This document shows, piece by piece, positions 1 through 6,375 of a stretch of DNA of 11,401 nucleotides. Within the stretch, counting starts at the first letter, position 1. Every line of letters starts with the position of its first letter. The DNA comes from Spirochaetia bacterium. GTDB lineage: Bacteria > Spirochaetota > Spirochaetia > PWKH01. The stretch is taken from assembly GCA_021736545.1 (NCBI GenBank), contig JAIPFS010000026.1, positions 1-11,401 on the forward strand. The letters run 5' to 3'. The position numbers and the translations under genes were made by a program. The notes beneath the pieces were generated by a model that saw nothing but the letters and a program-made list of their open reading frames with translations, was not told where the DNA came from and did not search any database.

Positions 1-108
1 CTCTATCTGAATTAACTGTTCTTCGGAAACCTGCACTTTCTCCTTTATTTCATGAGGAGAAGCCAGCTTATCAACCCGATGTATATGCAGATCATTGATA
101 TGTTTCAT
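1..108 (-). CDS. N-terminal fragment, probable class I DAHP synthase (3-deoxy-7-phosphoheptulonate synthase)
   Basis: Only the first 36 codons lie in the window; the gene runs off the left edge. The start ATG (106-108) has GGGAG about 7 nt upstream, a good ribosome binding site. The readable N-terminus, with DLHI near residue 6 and LASPHEIK near residues 20-27, resembles the start of AroF/AroG-type DAHP synthases (for example the VHI...LMTPEQLK stretch of E. coli AroF). Such enzymes condense phosphoenolpyruvate and erythrose-4-phosphate, the first step of aromatic amino acid synthesis. The catalytic barrel is outside the window, so the call rests on a short leader-like stretch. It starts 38 bp after the stop of the acyl-CoA synthetase gene on the same strand, so the two may be cotranscribed. 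Confidence 0.5.
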   Translation of the reverse strand, partial: MKHINDLHIHRVDKLASPHEIKEKVQVSEEQLIQIE

Positions 109-146
109 CTTAGATACTCCCTTGTTACCAAGTTTGTATCATATTT

Positions 147-1799
147 TTATTTTTTATGCATTATATCATAGAGATATCGTTTTATTTTCTTAGTTGGGGT
201 CCTGATGAAAGACTCTTTCTGATGTATTACATGATTAATTTTAGAAAAGACATTGAGCTCCTTATTTACCCTTTTTCTGATATTATCAAGATATTCCTTC
301 ACATGTTCCCCGGCCTGATCCGCAGATACTCTGAAGTTTTTGGCATACTCTTCCACATCAATCTTAATCCTCGCAGTTATACCCTCATTGGAAGACAGTA
401 CCAGTGATTCTTCGACAAAATCATAATTATTCAGCATATTCTCAATCAGCTCCGGATAGATATTTTCACCGCTCGGCCCGAGGATCATGTTTTTCTTCCT
501 TCCTTTTATGAAGAGATAGCCCTTTTTATCAAACACTCCCAGATCACCTGTTTTAAACCAGCCGTCTTCAGTGAAAACCTTTTTTGTCTCTTCAGGATTT
601 TTATAGTACCCCAGCATAACATTAGGCCCTTTAACCTGAATTTCACCATCTTGAGTATCTTCAGAAGCCTGAACCTCTTCATCCTGCTCTTTCTGCACTC
701 TCATTTGGACATTGTCCAGAACCTTTCCGGTTGATGCTATTTTTGTCCATCCAGGGGCACATCCAGCCAGGAGCGGTGCTGTCTCGGTCAGACCGTATCC
801 AATTCCGTAGGGGAATTTGGCTTCAAAAAGAAAACGCTCAACCATAGGATCCAAGGGGGCTCCACCGATCCCGAAAAACTTAAGCCGTCCGCCGAAAACT
901 TCTTTCAGCTGTTTTCCAACTTTCCTATTAATCATTTTTCTGAAAAGACTTATTTTATAGAGCATTTTTAGAATTTTCTTCTTTTCAATTTTCGGGAGGA
1001 CGGAAGCTCGATAGAGTTTTTCAATAAGCAGCGGAACAGACAGCATAATTTGGGGTCTGACTTTTTTCAATGCTGGCAGGAGCATACTTGCAGATGGCGG
1101 CTTCCGTAAATAGTTAAAATGTACTCCTCCAATCATTCCCAGCAGCAGTCCAATGGTAAATTCATACGAGTGGGACATGGGCAGAACAGAGAGCATATTA
1201 TCTTCAGGAAGAATTTTTATAAAAGATGTGGAAGATATCATAGCATTGGAACAGAGATTCCCGTGGGTCAGCATAACTCCCTTTGAAACACCTGTGGTTC
1301 CGGAAGTATAGATTATACTGGCCAATGTGTCTTTGGTGATACCTTCGCAGCCCTTAAGCGCCAATGAGCTTTCGCCATGCTCCTTTTCCTGAAGCAGTTC
1401 ATCAAGGAGCACAATAGCCTGATCATTCGAAAAAACTTCTTTTACCTTTTTCACCTGTTTCTTTGATACAAAAATTTGTTCTGCTTCAGCATGTTCAAGA
1501 ATATTCTGTACCTCTTTCTGAGTAAAATCCGGCAATATAGGCACAGCAACGTTACCGGAGAGGACAATTCCGAAATAGGCTGCACTCCACGCAGGTGAAT
1601 TTTCACCCAGAAGGGCAATATTATTGTTTTTTCCAAGCCTGCTTGCTTCAAGATACTTTTTCACATGGAGAGCATGCTGCTCCCACTCTTTATATGTAAT
1701 CTGCTCCTCGTCAATAAAGCCTCCGAATGGCTGATCCGCGTAAGCGGCAGTACTTTTCTCAAAAAGTTCCGCCAGAGTATATTTTTCTAAATGTATCAT
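147..1799 (-). CDS. Long-chain fatty acid--CoA ligase (AMP-binding enzyme)
   Basis: A 550-residue member of the ANL adenylate-forming superfamily, expected to activate a fatty acid with ATP and CoA through an acyl-adenylate at the inner face of the membrane. Seen in order: the phosphate-binding loop YTSGTTGVSKG (164-174), the A5 motif YGLTETAP (335-342), the A7 motif with TGDL (417-420), the hinge region KGRKKN (432-437) followed by GENIYPELIE, and the C-terminal RTPTKKIKR segment (533-541), whose Lys538 aligns with the catalytic lysine of the family. Length is normal for bacterial long-chain ligases. The ATG is preceded by AAGGA about 10 nt upstream. A TATAAT box lies 38 nt before the start. 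The exact acyl substrate cannot be read from the sequence; acyl-ACP synthetase activity is an alternative. Confidence 0.9.
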   Translation of the reverse strand: MIHLEKYTLAELFEKSTAAYADQPFGGFIDEEQITYKEWEQHALHVKKYLEASRLGKNNNIALLGENSPAWSAAYFGIVLSGNVAVPILPDFTQKEVQNILEHAEAEQIFVSKKQVKKVKEVFSNDQAIVLLDELLQEKEHGESSLALKGCEGITKDTLASIIYTSGTTGVSKGVMLTHGNLCSNAMISSTSFIKILPEDNMLSVLPMSHSYEFTIGLLLGMIGGVHFNYLRKPPSASMLLPALKKVRPQIMLSVPLLIEKLYRASVLPKIEKKKILKMLYKISLFRKMINRKVGKQLKEVFGGRLKFFGIGGAPLDPMVERFLFEAKFPYGIGYGLTETAPLLAGCAPGWTKIASTGKVLDNVQMRVQKEQDEEVQASEDTQDGEIQVKGPNVMLGYYKNPEETKKVFTEDGWFKTGDLGVFDKKGYLFIKGRKKNMILGPSGENIYPELIENMLNNYDFVEESLVLSSNEGITARIKIDVEEYAKNFRVSADQAGEHVKEYLDNIRKRVNKELNVFSKINHVIHQKESFIRTPTKKIKRYLYDIMHKK

Positions 1800-1836
1800 A
1801 ATTGATTTTTCCTTTTATGTGTTTTCCCCAAAACTT

Positions 1837-1865
1837 ATTATAACCCTATCTACAATATATGCATA
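1837..1865 (-). promoter_or_regulatory. Candidate promoter of the acyl-CoA synthetase gene
   Basis: Read on the minus strand, a perfect -10 box TATAAT (1837-1842) is preceded by a 17-nt spacer and a weak -35 match, TATGCA (1860-1865). The predicted transcription start would give an untranslated leader of about 30 nt carrying the AAGGA ribosome binding site. The -10 is convincing; the -35 is only half matched. Confidence 0.45.
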
Positions 1866-1967
1866 CAGGAAGTCTTCTGTCGAGGAAAAAATTGTATTTT
1901 ACCAATTGCAGCTAGTTTGGGAGTGTTTATAAGAAAATCACATTGTAAGGATGACTGCTTAACTGTT

Positions 1968-2312
1968 TCAAGGTTTTTCTTTAAGTAATATCCTGTACTG
2001 CTGTTCATCATACCCAAGCAGAACACCGCTATCCATTCGCAGAATAGGAACTTTAAGTAATTCAGGATATTCAAAAATCTCTTCCAAGGGATCAAAATCC
2101 ATATAGGCATATCCCCGTTTTTTATAGATCTTAGCTTCCTTATCAATCAATTCCTCAGGACTGTAATACCGAAGAATTGATTGCAGCTCTCCTTGGGAAA
2201 GCATTTTTTCATCTACATCAATAAGCTGAACAGGAATTTTTCGTTCCTTAAAAAAACGTACAGCCTTTTGAGTATCTTTACTTTTTTTTCTGCCGAATAT
2301 TTGTGTTACCAA
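1968..2312 (-). CDS. ArsC/Spx-family thioredoxin-fold protein lacking the active-site cysteine
   Basis: A 114-residue protein of the arsenate reductase (ArsC)/Spx/YffB family. The N-terminal beta-strand plus loop reads [14 protein letters not shown] (4-17), matching the family pattern FGxxKCxDTxKA except that Ser11 replaces the conserved cysteine. The cis-Pro region VPILR (88-92) keeps Pro89 and Arg92. The whole protein contains no cysteine, so canonical thiol arsenate reduction or disulfide switching is unlikely. The start is TTG, chosen because GAGGTG lies 9 nt upstream and the family fold begins at once. An 8-A run lies just before the Ser11 codon (AGT), which is one base from Cys (TGT). 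A TATAAT box lies about 35 nt upstream. The role is unknown; a binding-only or regulatory function is possible. Confidence 0.75.
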   Translation of the reverse strand: MVTQIFGRKKSKDTQKAVRFFKERKIPVQLIDVDEKMLSQGELQSILRYYSPEELIDKEAKIYKKRGYAYMDFDPLEEIFEYPELLKVPILRMDSGVLLGYDEQQYRILLKEKP

Positions 2313-2343
2313 AACTTTTCACACCTCATATTGAAAGATCCAC

Positions 2344-2360
2344 TACATTATACTAATGTA
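2344..2360. promoter_or_regulatory. 17-bp dyad over divergent -10 boxes (ArsC/Spx-like gene and asnS)
   Basis: TACATTA TAC TAATGTA is a perfect inverted repeat with 7-bp arms and a 3-nt centre. Inside it, the minus strand reads TATAAT (2347-2352), a consensus -10 for the gene starting at 2312, and the plus strand reads TATACT (2349-2354), a 5/6 match for asnS. The -35 regions are poor on both sides. The dyad could be an operator controlling both directions or simply the symmetric overlap of two A+T-rich -10 boxes. Confidence 0.35.
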
Positions 2361-2417
2361 AACAGGAGATTTTTTTTAATCAAGAACACTATGTGTAAAA
2401 TATACAGAAGGAGAGAT

Positions 2418-3827
2418 ATGCAGATGTTTAATTCAATGAGAATCAGCCAGCTTTTACATAGGGATCCGGATGAAGAAACAATCAATGCGGAGGGCTGGAT
2501 TCGTACAAAGCGGGATTCAAAAAATTTCTGTTTTTTCGAGATGAATGACGGATCCAGTTTGAAAAATCTCCAGGTCATCCTTGATAAACAGGATGCTTCC
2601 GTCATCTCTACAATTCAGGCTATTTCCACCGGAGCCAGTGTTCGATTCACTGGAATCCTCGTGGAATCTCCCGGTAAAAACCAGAAAGTGGAACTGCAGG
2701 CAAAAACCGTTGAGCTGGTGGGAGATGCTCCAGTTGATACGTATCCCCTGCAGAAGAAACGGCACTCATTTGAATTCCTCCGTGAAATAGCCCACCTTCG
2801 TCCCCGGACAAATACCTTCGGAGCTGTCACTCGTGTTCGTAATGCGTTAAGCTATGCCGTTCACTCATTTTTTCAGGAAAAGGGGTTTCTCTATATCCAT
2901 ACCCCCATCATTACAACTTCTGACTGTGAAGGGGCTGGAGAAATGTTTCAAGTCACTACCCTTCCCCTGAACCAGGTTCCCAAAGAAGAGGGAAAGGAAG
3001 GCGGGAAGGTTGATTTTTCGAAAGATTTCTTTGGTAAACCTGCAAACCTCACGGTAAGCGGACAGCTTGAGGCGGAAATATATGCTCTTGCCTTGAAGAA
3101 TGTCTATACCTTCGGGCCGACTTTCCGTGCTGAAAACTCAAATACCAGCCGCCATCTTTCGGAATTCTGGATGGTAGAACCGGAAATGGCATTCTGCACC
3201 CTGGATGGAGATATGGCTTTGGCTGAAGAGTTCCTTAAATATATCTTTTCCTACGTATTGAATCACTGTGAAGAGGATATGGATTTTTTCAACAAGTGGA
3301 TTCAGAAGGGCGTAAAAGACTCTCTAGAACACGTAGTCAATTCAAAGTTCACTCACCTCCCTTATACTGAAGCCATCAAAGAACTGGAGCGATCAAAACA
3401 AGATTTCGAGTTCCCCGTTTCCTGGGGAGATGATCTGCAGTCAGAACATGAAAGATACTTGACGGAAACGGTTTTTAAAGGGCCTGTTACAGTTACTGAC
3501 TATCCCAGAGAAATCAAAGCCTTTTATATGCGGCTTAATGACGATGAGAAAACTGTTAGAGCTATGGATGTGCTTGTCCCCAGGCTCGGAGAAATCATCG
3601 GAGGCAGCGAACGAGAGAATAGATATGATGTTCTTTTAAGGCGCATTAAGGAACAGGGGCTTAATGAAAAAGATTACTGGTGGTATCTTGATCTGCGTCG
3701 CTATGGTTCAGTTCCCCATGCTGGATTCGGTCTTGGATTTGAAAGGGTTATTCAGTATGTAACGGGTATGCAGAATATTCGTGATGTGATCCCATTTCCA
3801 CGAACTGTGCAGAATGCAGAATTTTAA
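2418..3827 (+). CDS. asnS: Asparaginyl-tRNA synthetase
   Basis: A 469-residue class IIb aminoacyl-tRNA synthetase that charges tRNA-Asn with asparagine in the cytoplasm. The N-terminal OB-fold anticodon-binding domain is visible at about 22-105 ([13 protein letters not shown] at 25-37). The catalytic core follows: [16 protein letters not shown] (127-142), motif 2 [19 protein letters not shown] (236-254) and motif 3 [15 protein letters not shown] (436-450), ending in the AsnS-type RDVIPFPR (455-462). Length matches E. coli AsnS (466). The open frame extends upstream to 2181, but AAGGAG at 2408-2413 and the family N-terminus place the start at ATG 2418, or at ATG 2424, which has the better 10-nt spacing. 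An 18-bp-stem hairpin follows the stop codon. Confidence 0.96.
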   Translation: MQMFNSMRISQLLHRDPDEETINAEGWIRTKRDSKNFCFFEMNDGSSLKNLQVILDKQDASVISTIQAISTGASVRFTGILVESPGKNQKVELQAKTVELVGDAPVDTYPLQKKRHSFEFLREIAHLRPRTNTFGAVTRVRNALSYAVHSFFQEKGFLYIHTPIITTSDCEGAGEMFQVTTLPLNQVPKEEGKEGGKVDFSKDFFGKPANLTVSGQLEAEIYALALKNVYTFGPTFRAENSNTSRHLSEFWMVEPEMAFCTLDGDMALAEEFLKYIFSYVLNHCEEDMDFFNKWIQKGVKDSLEHVVNSKFTHLPYTEAIKELERSKQDFEFPVSWGDDLQSEHERYLTETVFKGPVTVTDYPREIKAFYMRLNDDEKTVRAMDVLVPRLGEIIGGSERENRYDVLLRRIKEQGLNEKDYWWYLDLRRYGSVPHAGFGLGFERVIQYVTGMQNIRDVIPFPRTVQNAEF

Positions 3828-3834
3828 TAATTTT

Positions 3835-3887
3835 ATAACCACAGAGGATATTGCCGCTTTCTGCTGATTAATATCCTTTGTGGTTAT
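3835..3887. terminator. Long imperfect inverted repeat downstream of asnS
   Basis: Left arm 3835-3852 and right arm 3870-3887 are complementary over 18 bp with one G-U-type mismatch, around a 17-nt loop. It lies between the convergent asnS (+) and the small membrane-protein gene (-), the usual place for a bidirectional terminator. No T-run follows the stem on either strand, so intrinsic termination is not clear. The arm sequence TAACCACAGAGGA resembles CCACAGAG-type interspersed repeats that I recall from many environmental genomes; a dispersed stem-loop repeat is an alternative. Confidence 0.5.
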
Positions 3888-3948
3888 GTTCCCAACCGTT
3901 CTTCAACTCCTGAATAAGTGCAGCTTACCTACAGAAATCTTATTCCTC

Positions 3949-4278
3949 TTACTCTTGTTTTTTTCTAAGCTGCTCCCATACTTTAAAAACTGTATATACA
4001 AACAATGCAGTTTCTGCTATGTACAGTTTTAGACCGTTAATAAGACTTTGAGCCTGAATATCAGTAGAAATCCAAGGTCCGTATATAATAATATCCCCGA
4101 TAACTATAATCAGGGCTCCGCATACAGGAATTAAAATATCCGACCCAGCTGCCCCGCGGCTGTTACTTTTCCTATCCTTATTATCTCTGCTTTCAGCATT
4201 GTGCTGATACTTTCTTTTTAAGCACAAAAACAGCGCAGCCGCTGTAAATAGACTTATATAGATGATATCCCTCAGCAT
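3949..4278 (-). CDS. Small three-helix membrane protein following the secreted peptide gene
   Basis: A 109-residue protein not recognised as any named family. Hydrophobic segments at about 4-20, 48-68 and 79-99 are likely membrane helices. The strongly basic, polar loop at 21-43 and the basic tail (WEQLRKKQE) should both face the cytoplasm, placing the N-terminus outside. The ATG has AAGGAG 9 nt upstream. It starts 19 bp after the stop of the secreted-peptide gene and is almost certainly cotranscribed with it. A small membrane protein directly behind a bacteriocin-like gene is the classical place of an immunity protein, but a role in peptide export or anchoring is equally possible. No catalytic motif is visible. 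Confidence 0.7.
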   Translation of the reverse strand: MLRDIIYISLFTAAALFLCLKRKYQHNAESRDNKDRKSNSRGAAGSDILIPVCGALIIVIGDIIIYGPWISTDIQAQSLINGLKLYIAETALFVYTVFKVWEQLRKKQE

Positions 4279-4297
4279 CTCATCTTACTCCTTAATT

Positions 4298-4660
4298 TTA
4301 CCGCGGAAAACTTGAAGGAATATGCAAGCTTGTTCCAGCAGCTGCATTCATTCCTGCTAGAACACTTAAAGAAGGGCTGTAAGCACTGATCATACCAATA
4401 CATCCTCCTGCTATCGCTCCTCCCCAGGTAGGACTCTGACCAGAATACATACAATTGGTTAAATACCCAATAGATCCCAAGAAAAAGCCCCCTACAAGAG
4501 ATGCAAATAAACCTTCTCCCTCAATACCCTCCATTTCTTCCTGGCTTAAGGGTTCTCCACCAGCCTCATTGAACATTGAGTCAACCGTCATCGGCTGAGC
4601 CATAAGTGTCATTGAAGTAATCAGAAGAATTACCCCAATTATGCAAAGAGTTTTTTTCAT
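4298..4660 (-). CDS. Secreted bacteriocin-like peptide with Sec signal plus double-glycine-like leader motif
   Basis: A 120-residue protein. The start is ATG at 4658-4660, because AGGAGG lies 6 nt upstream; an ATG 30 nt earlier has no ribosome binding site. Residues 1-21 form a classical signal peptide (MKK, hydrophobic core, LMA cleavage site). After a short acidic spacer, residues 38-48 read LSQEEMEGIEG, fitting the double-glycine leader consensus LSxxELxxIxGG at Leu(-12), Ser(-11), Glu(-8), Met(-7), Ile(-4) and Gly(-2), but with Glu at -1. The remainder (50-120) is hydrophobic and rich in Gly, Ala and Ser, with Cys70 and Cys87 and GG pairs (57-58, 80-81, 85-86), like class II bacteriocin cores. 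It is flanked by a LuxR-type regulator and a small membrane protein. No exact family is recognised; a glycine-rich envelope protein is the main alternative. Confidence 0.75.
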   Translation of the reverse strand: MKKTLCIIGVILLITSMTLMAQPMTVDSMFNEAGGEPLSQEEMEGIEGEGLFASLVGGFFLGSIGYLTNCMYSGQSPTWGGAIAGGCIGMISAYSPSLSVLAGMNAAAGTSLHIPSSFPR

Positions 4661-4702
4661 AAAACCCCTCCTAAAATAAAATTTTCCCACATGGGGAATT
4701 TT
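4661..4702 (-). promoter_or_regulatory. Hairpin and alternative pairing over the ribosome binding site of the peptide gene
   Basis: The 42-nt gap between the regulator stop and the peptide start can fold as TTCCC-loop-GGGAA (arms at 4684-4688 and 4694-4698), extended by AAAA/TTTT after a 2-nt bulge. The same C-run (4693-4696) and A-run can instead pair with GGGGTTTT (4661-4668), covering the 3' part of the AGGAGGGG ribosome binding site. The two folds exclude each other. This could be a translational switch or a weak attenuator; it has not been tested by folding. Confidence 0.3.
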
Positions 4703-5422
4703 TCAATTTTTTATATCCTCATCCAAGCCCGAAGCAATAGCATATCGGGTTATTGATGCTATGGAATCCAAGTTAAGTTTCTTCTTGATTCGATTTTTAT
4801 ATGTTTCTACGGTATTGACTGAAATTGATAACTCCACAGCCATGAATTTGCTTGTCTTTCCTTGACTTATCATTATCATTATCTGTATCTCTCTTCTGCT
4901 CAGCAGTTTTACTTGAACTGGATATTTCTTGTGTTCAAGCTTATTTTTCGACACCTCTTGTTGAGTTTCAGAATCAGAATAGACTCCCCCCTGAAAGAAG
5001 TTTCGGATTTTATATGTAATTTCCTTTTTTGGAGTCTCTAAAAATATTGTGTCCCGAACACCTAAGGCTGAGAGCAGACTTTTATCTTTATTGTCATAAG
5101 GATAATTGAAATAGGTCAGGACAGAGAAATTCTTTCTTAAAAGATATATAACATCCTTAAAACCAGTTTTACTGCTTCTGACAGCATCAATATCAATGCA
5201 GAAAAAATGCGTATTTCTTCTTTCTTTAATAAGAGTATTACTTGTATTGTGATAGGCCTTATCCGGTCCCGGATTCAAAGGATATTCACGATAGACCGCT
5301 TTCATGTAATCAGATAAGCTTCTGGAGAAAAATACATTCAACTCATCTGAACATGAACTTAAAACATTCAGTATTTCTGTTCGCATCCATGAAATTTTTC
5401 CAACTATTTGTACATTCCTCAT
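4703..5422 (-). CDS. NarL/LuxR-family regulator with degenerate receiver domain
   Basis: A 239-residue DNA-binding protein. The C-terminal part (about 171-235) is a clear LuxR-type helix-turn-helix: LLSRREIQIM (173-182), then SVNTVETYKNRIKKKL (201-216). Residues 3-145 look like a response-regulator receiver in length and strand pattern. However, the acidic pair after the first strand is replaced by Gly8-Lys9, and the conserved lysine of the last strand (expected at ETPKKE, 129-134) is Glu or Thr. Asp77 in FFCIDID could be the remaining phosphoacceptor. Ordinary phospho-signalling is therefore doubtful. No ribosome binding site precedes the ATG. It heads the unit containing the secreted peptide (42-bp gap) and probably controls it and the divergent unit. 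Confidence 0.8.
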   Translation of the reverse strand: MRNVQIVGKISWMRTEILNVLSSCSDELNVFFSRSLSDYMKAVYREYPLNPGPDKAYHNTSNTLIKERRNTHFFCIDIDAVRSSKTGFKDVIYLLRKNFSVLTYFNYPYDNKDKSLLSALGVRDTIFLETPKKEITYKIRNFFQGGVYSDSETQQEVSKNKLEHKKYPVQVKLLSRREIQIMIMISQGKTSKFMAVELSISVNTVETYKNRIKKKLNLDSIASITRYAIASGLDEDIKN

Positions 5423-5687
5423 ACTATATATGACACTGTAAAAATGATTTCTGATTCAATAATAGAAAAATTTTTTTGAAAATAAGCATGTTATGGGTTT
5501 GTGGAGTTTCAGGCGAAGTAAATCTTGTTTTATTGAGAAATTCGTTTATATCCGAATACTTCTATATCCGAATACTTCTTTCCTTCCTTCTTTTCTTTTG
5601 TCATTAGTTTTGGGGATTTGTCTCTTTGCGGAACCAATTGTATTCTTAATTATACAAAAATTACGGAGCATTTTGATTGGAGAAAAT
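5423..5687. promoter_or_regulatory. Divergent control region between the two island units
   Basis: This 265-bp gap separates the leftward regulator-peptide unit from the rightward outer-membrane-protein unit. It holds A/T tracts (5461-5477), a 16-bp tandem duplication, a 25-nt pyrimidine run and the ribosome binding site GGAG (5679-5682). Weak -10 boxes are TATATA on the minus strand (5425-5430) and TATACA on the plus strand (5651-5656); neither has a good -35. An open frame from 5493 joins in frame to the downstream gene, but its ATG lacks a ribosome binding site. Confidence 0.5.
5547..5578 (+). repeat. Perfect 16-bp tandem duplication
   Basis: TATATCCGAATACTTC occurs twice head-to-tail (5547-5562 and 5563-5578) without a mismatch. 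A pyrimidine-only run continues from 5575 to 5599. It lies between the divergent island promoters, about 110 bp upstream of the outer-membrane-protein start. It may be a paired activator site or a recent slippage duplication. Confidence 0.85.
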
Positions 5688-6260
5688 ATGATAAAAAAAA
5701 CCTTTCTAATGATTATTTTCTTGAGCATTCTTCCCATTTTCTGTCTTTTTAGTGAAGATACCATCGATGAGAATAATGAATTGAGTACAAATGAAAACAA
5801 TTCTTTTATCCTTTCCCTTTATTCACATGATATTGACGGTATGTTTTTGAGAAACTTCCATATCGGCATATCTCCGGCAGCTCGATTCAAAGGAAAAGCA
5901 GAATTCTCTATACCAATAAATTTTTTCATACACAGCGGTGAAGAAATTTGGATACTGGATTTTTCCGGAAAGATAAAGTTTTTTCCTAAATCTGCTAATT
6001 GGTGGTTCGGACTTACTCTATTGCAGAATATCATTATGTATGGAGAAAATAAGCCGGATAATAGCAGCTGTTATATGACAGAAATATCTTCAGGTTATTC
6101 AATACATGTGAATAAGAGATTTCTTATAGAACCATATTTTCTATTGAGGAATCCCTTTAACAGAAACGCAGATGATCTTGAAAGAATTGCTTCCTATTCT
6201 CCTTCCTTCGCTCAATTTGAATTTGGATTGAGTTTGCGTTTAGAGATTTTGAATTGGTAA
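5688..6260 (+). CDS. Small predicted outer-membrane beta-barrel protein
   Basis: A 190-residue exported protein of unrecognised family. The start is ATG 5688, with GGAG 5 nt upstream, immediately followed by a signal peptide: IKK, a hydrophobic core to about residue 20, and probable cleavage near FS-ED (22-23). A Cys19 is present, but the preceding PIF does not fit a lipobox. The mature part has alternating polar and hydrophobic stretches with many aromatics (for example 84-111, 137-155 and 174-190). It ends in FGLSLRLEILNW with a terminal Trp, a pattern typical of outer-membrane barrel C-termini. About 190 residues would suit an 8-strand barrel. It is divergent from the regulator-peptide unit and followed by a second regulator (115-bp gap), suggesting linked expression. 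A periplasmic beta-rich protein is the alternative. Confidence 0.65.
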   Translation: MIKKTFLMIIFLSILPIFCLFSEDTIDENNELSTNENNSFILSLYSHDIDGMFLRNFHIGISPAARFKGKAEFSIPINFFIHSGEEIWILDFSGKIKFFPKSANWWFGLTLLQNIIMYGENKPDNSSCYMTEISSGYSIHVNKRFLIEPYFLLRNPFNRNADDLERIASYSPSFAQFEFGLSLRLEILNW

Positions 6261-6375
6261 AGAGCAAAAATACAATTTTTTCCGTTTCAGTGAGTAAACT
6301 ATACCTTTAAGGTTGTGTTCTTTATCCATAAGTTGTTTTAAAATTTACTAAATACAATCTGAAAAAGGAAAAGTT

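Noticed and set aside
2181..2417. A 79-codon upstream extension of the asnS frame
   Set aside because: It overlaps the divergent ArsC/Spx-like gene and its promoter, has no family similarity, and a strong AAGGAG lies just before 2418.
2313..2417. T-box or other tRNA-sensing leader before asnS
   Set aside because: The gap is only about 105 bp, with no stem followed by a T-run and no T-box core sequence.
4661..4690. Ten-residue N-terminal extension of the secreted peptide (ATG at 4690)
   Set aside because: It has no ribosome binding site, whereas ATG 4660 has AGGAGG 6 nt upstream and begins with a standard signal peptide.
5696..5702. A-run (ATAAAAAAAACC) at the start of the outer-membrane gene as a phase-variation tract
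   Set aside because: Eight A's directly after an IleLysLys-type signal start are normal in this A-rich region; similar runs occur in household genes here.
5688..5750. Lipoprotein assignment for the outer-membrane protein (Cys19)
   Set aside because: The residues before Cys19 are P-I-F, which do not fit even the relaxed spirochete lipobox, and the hydrophobic stretch continues past it.
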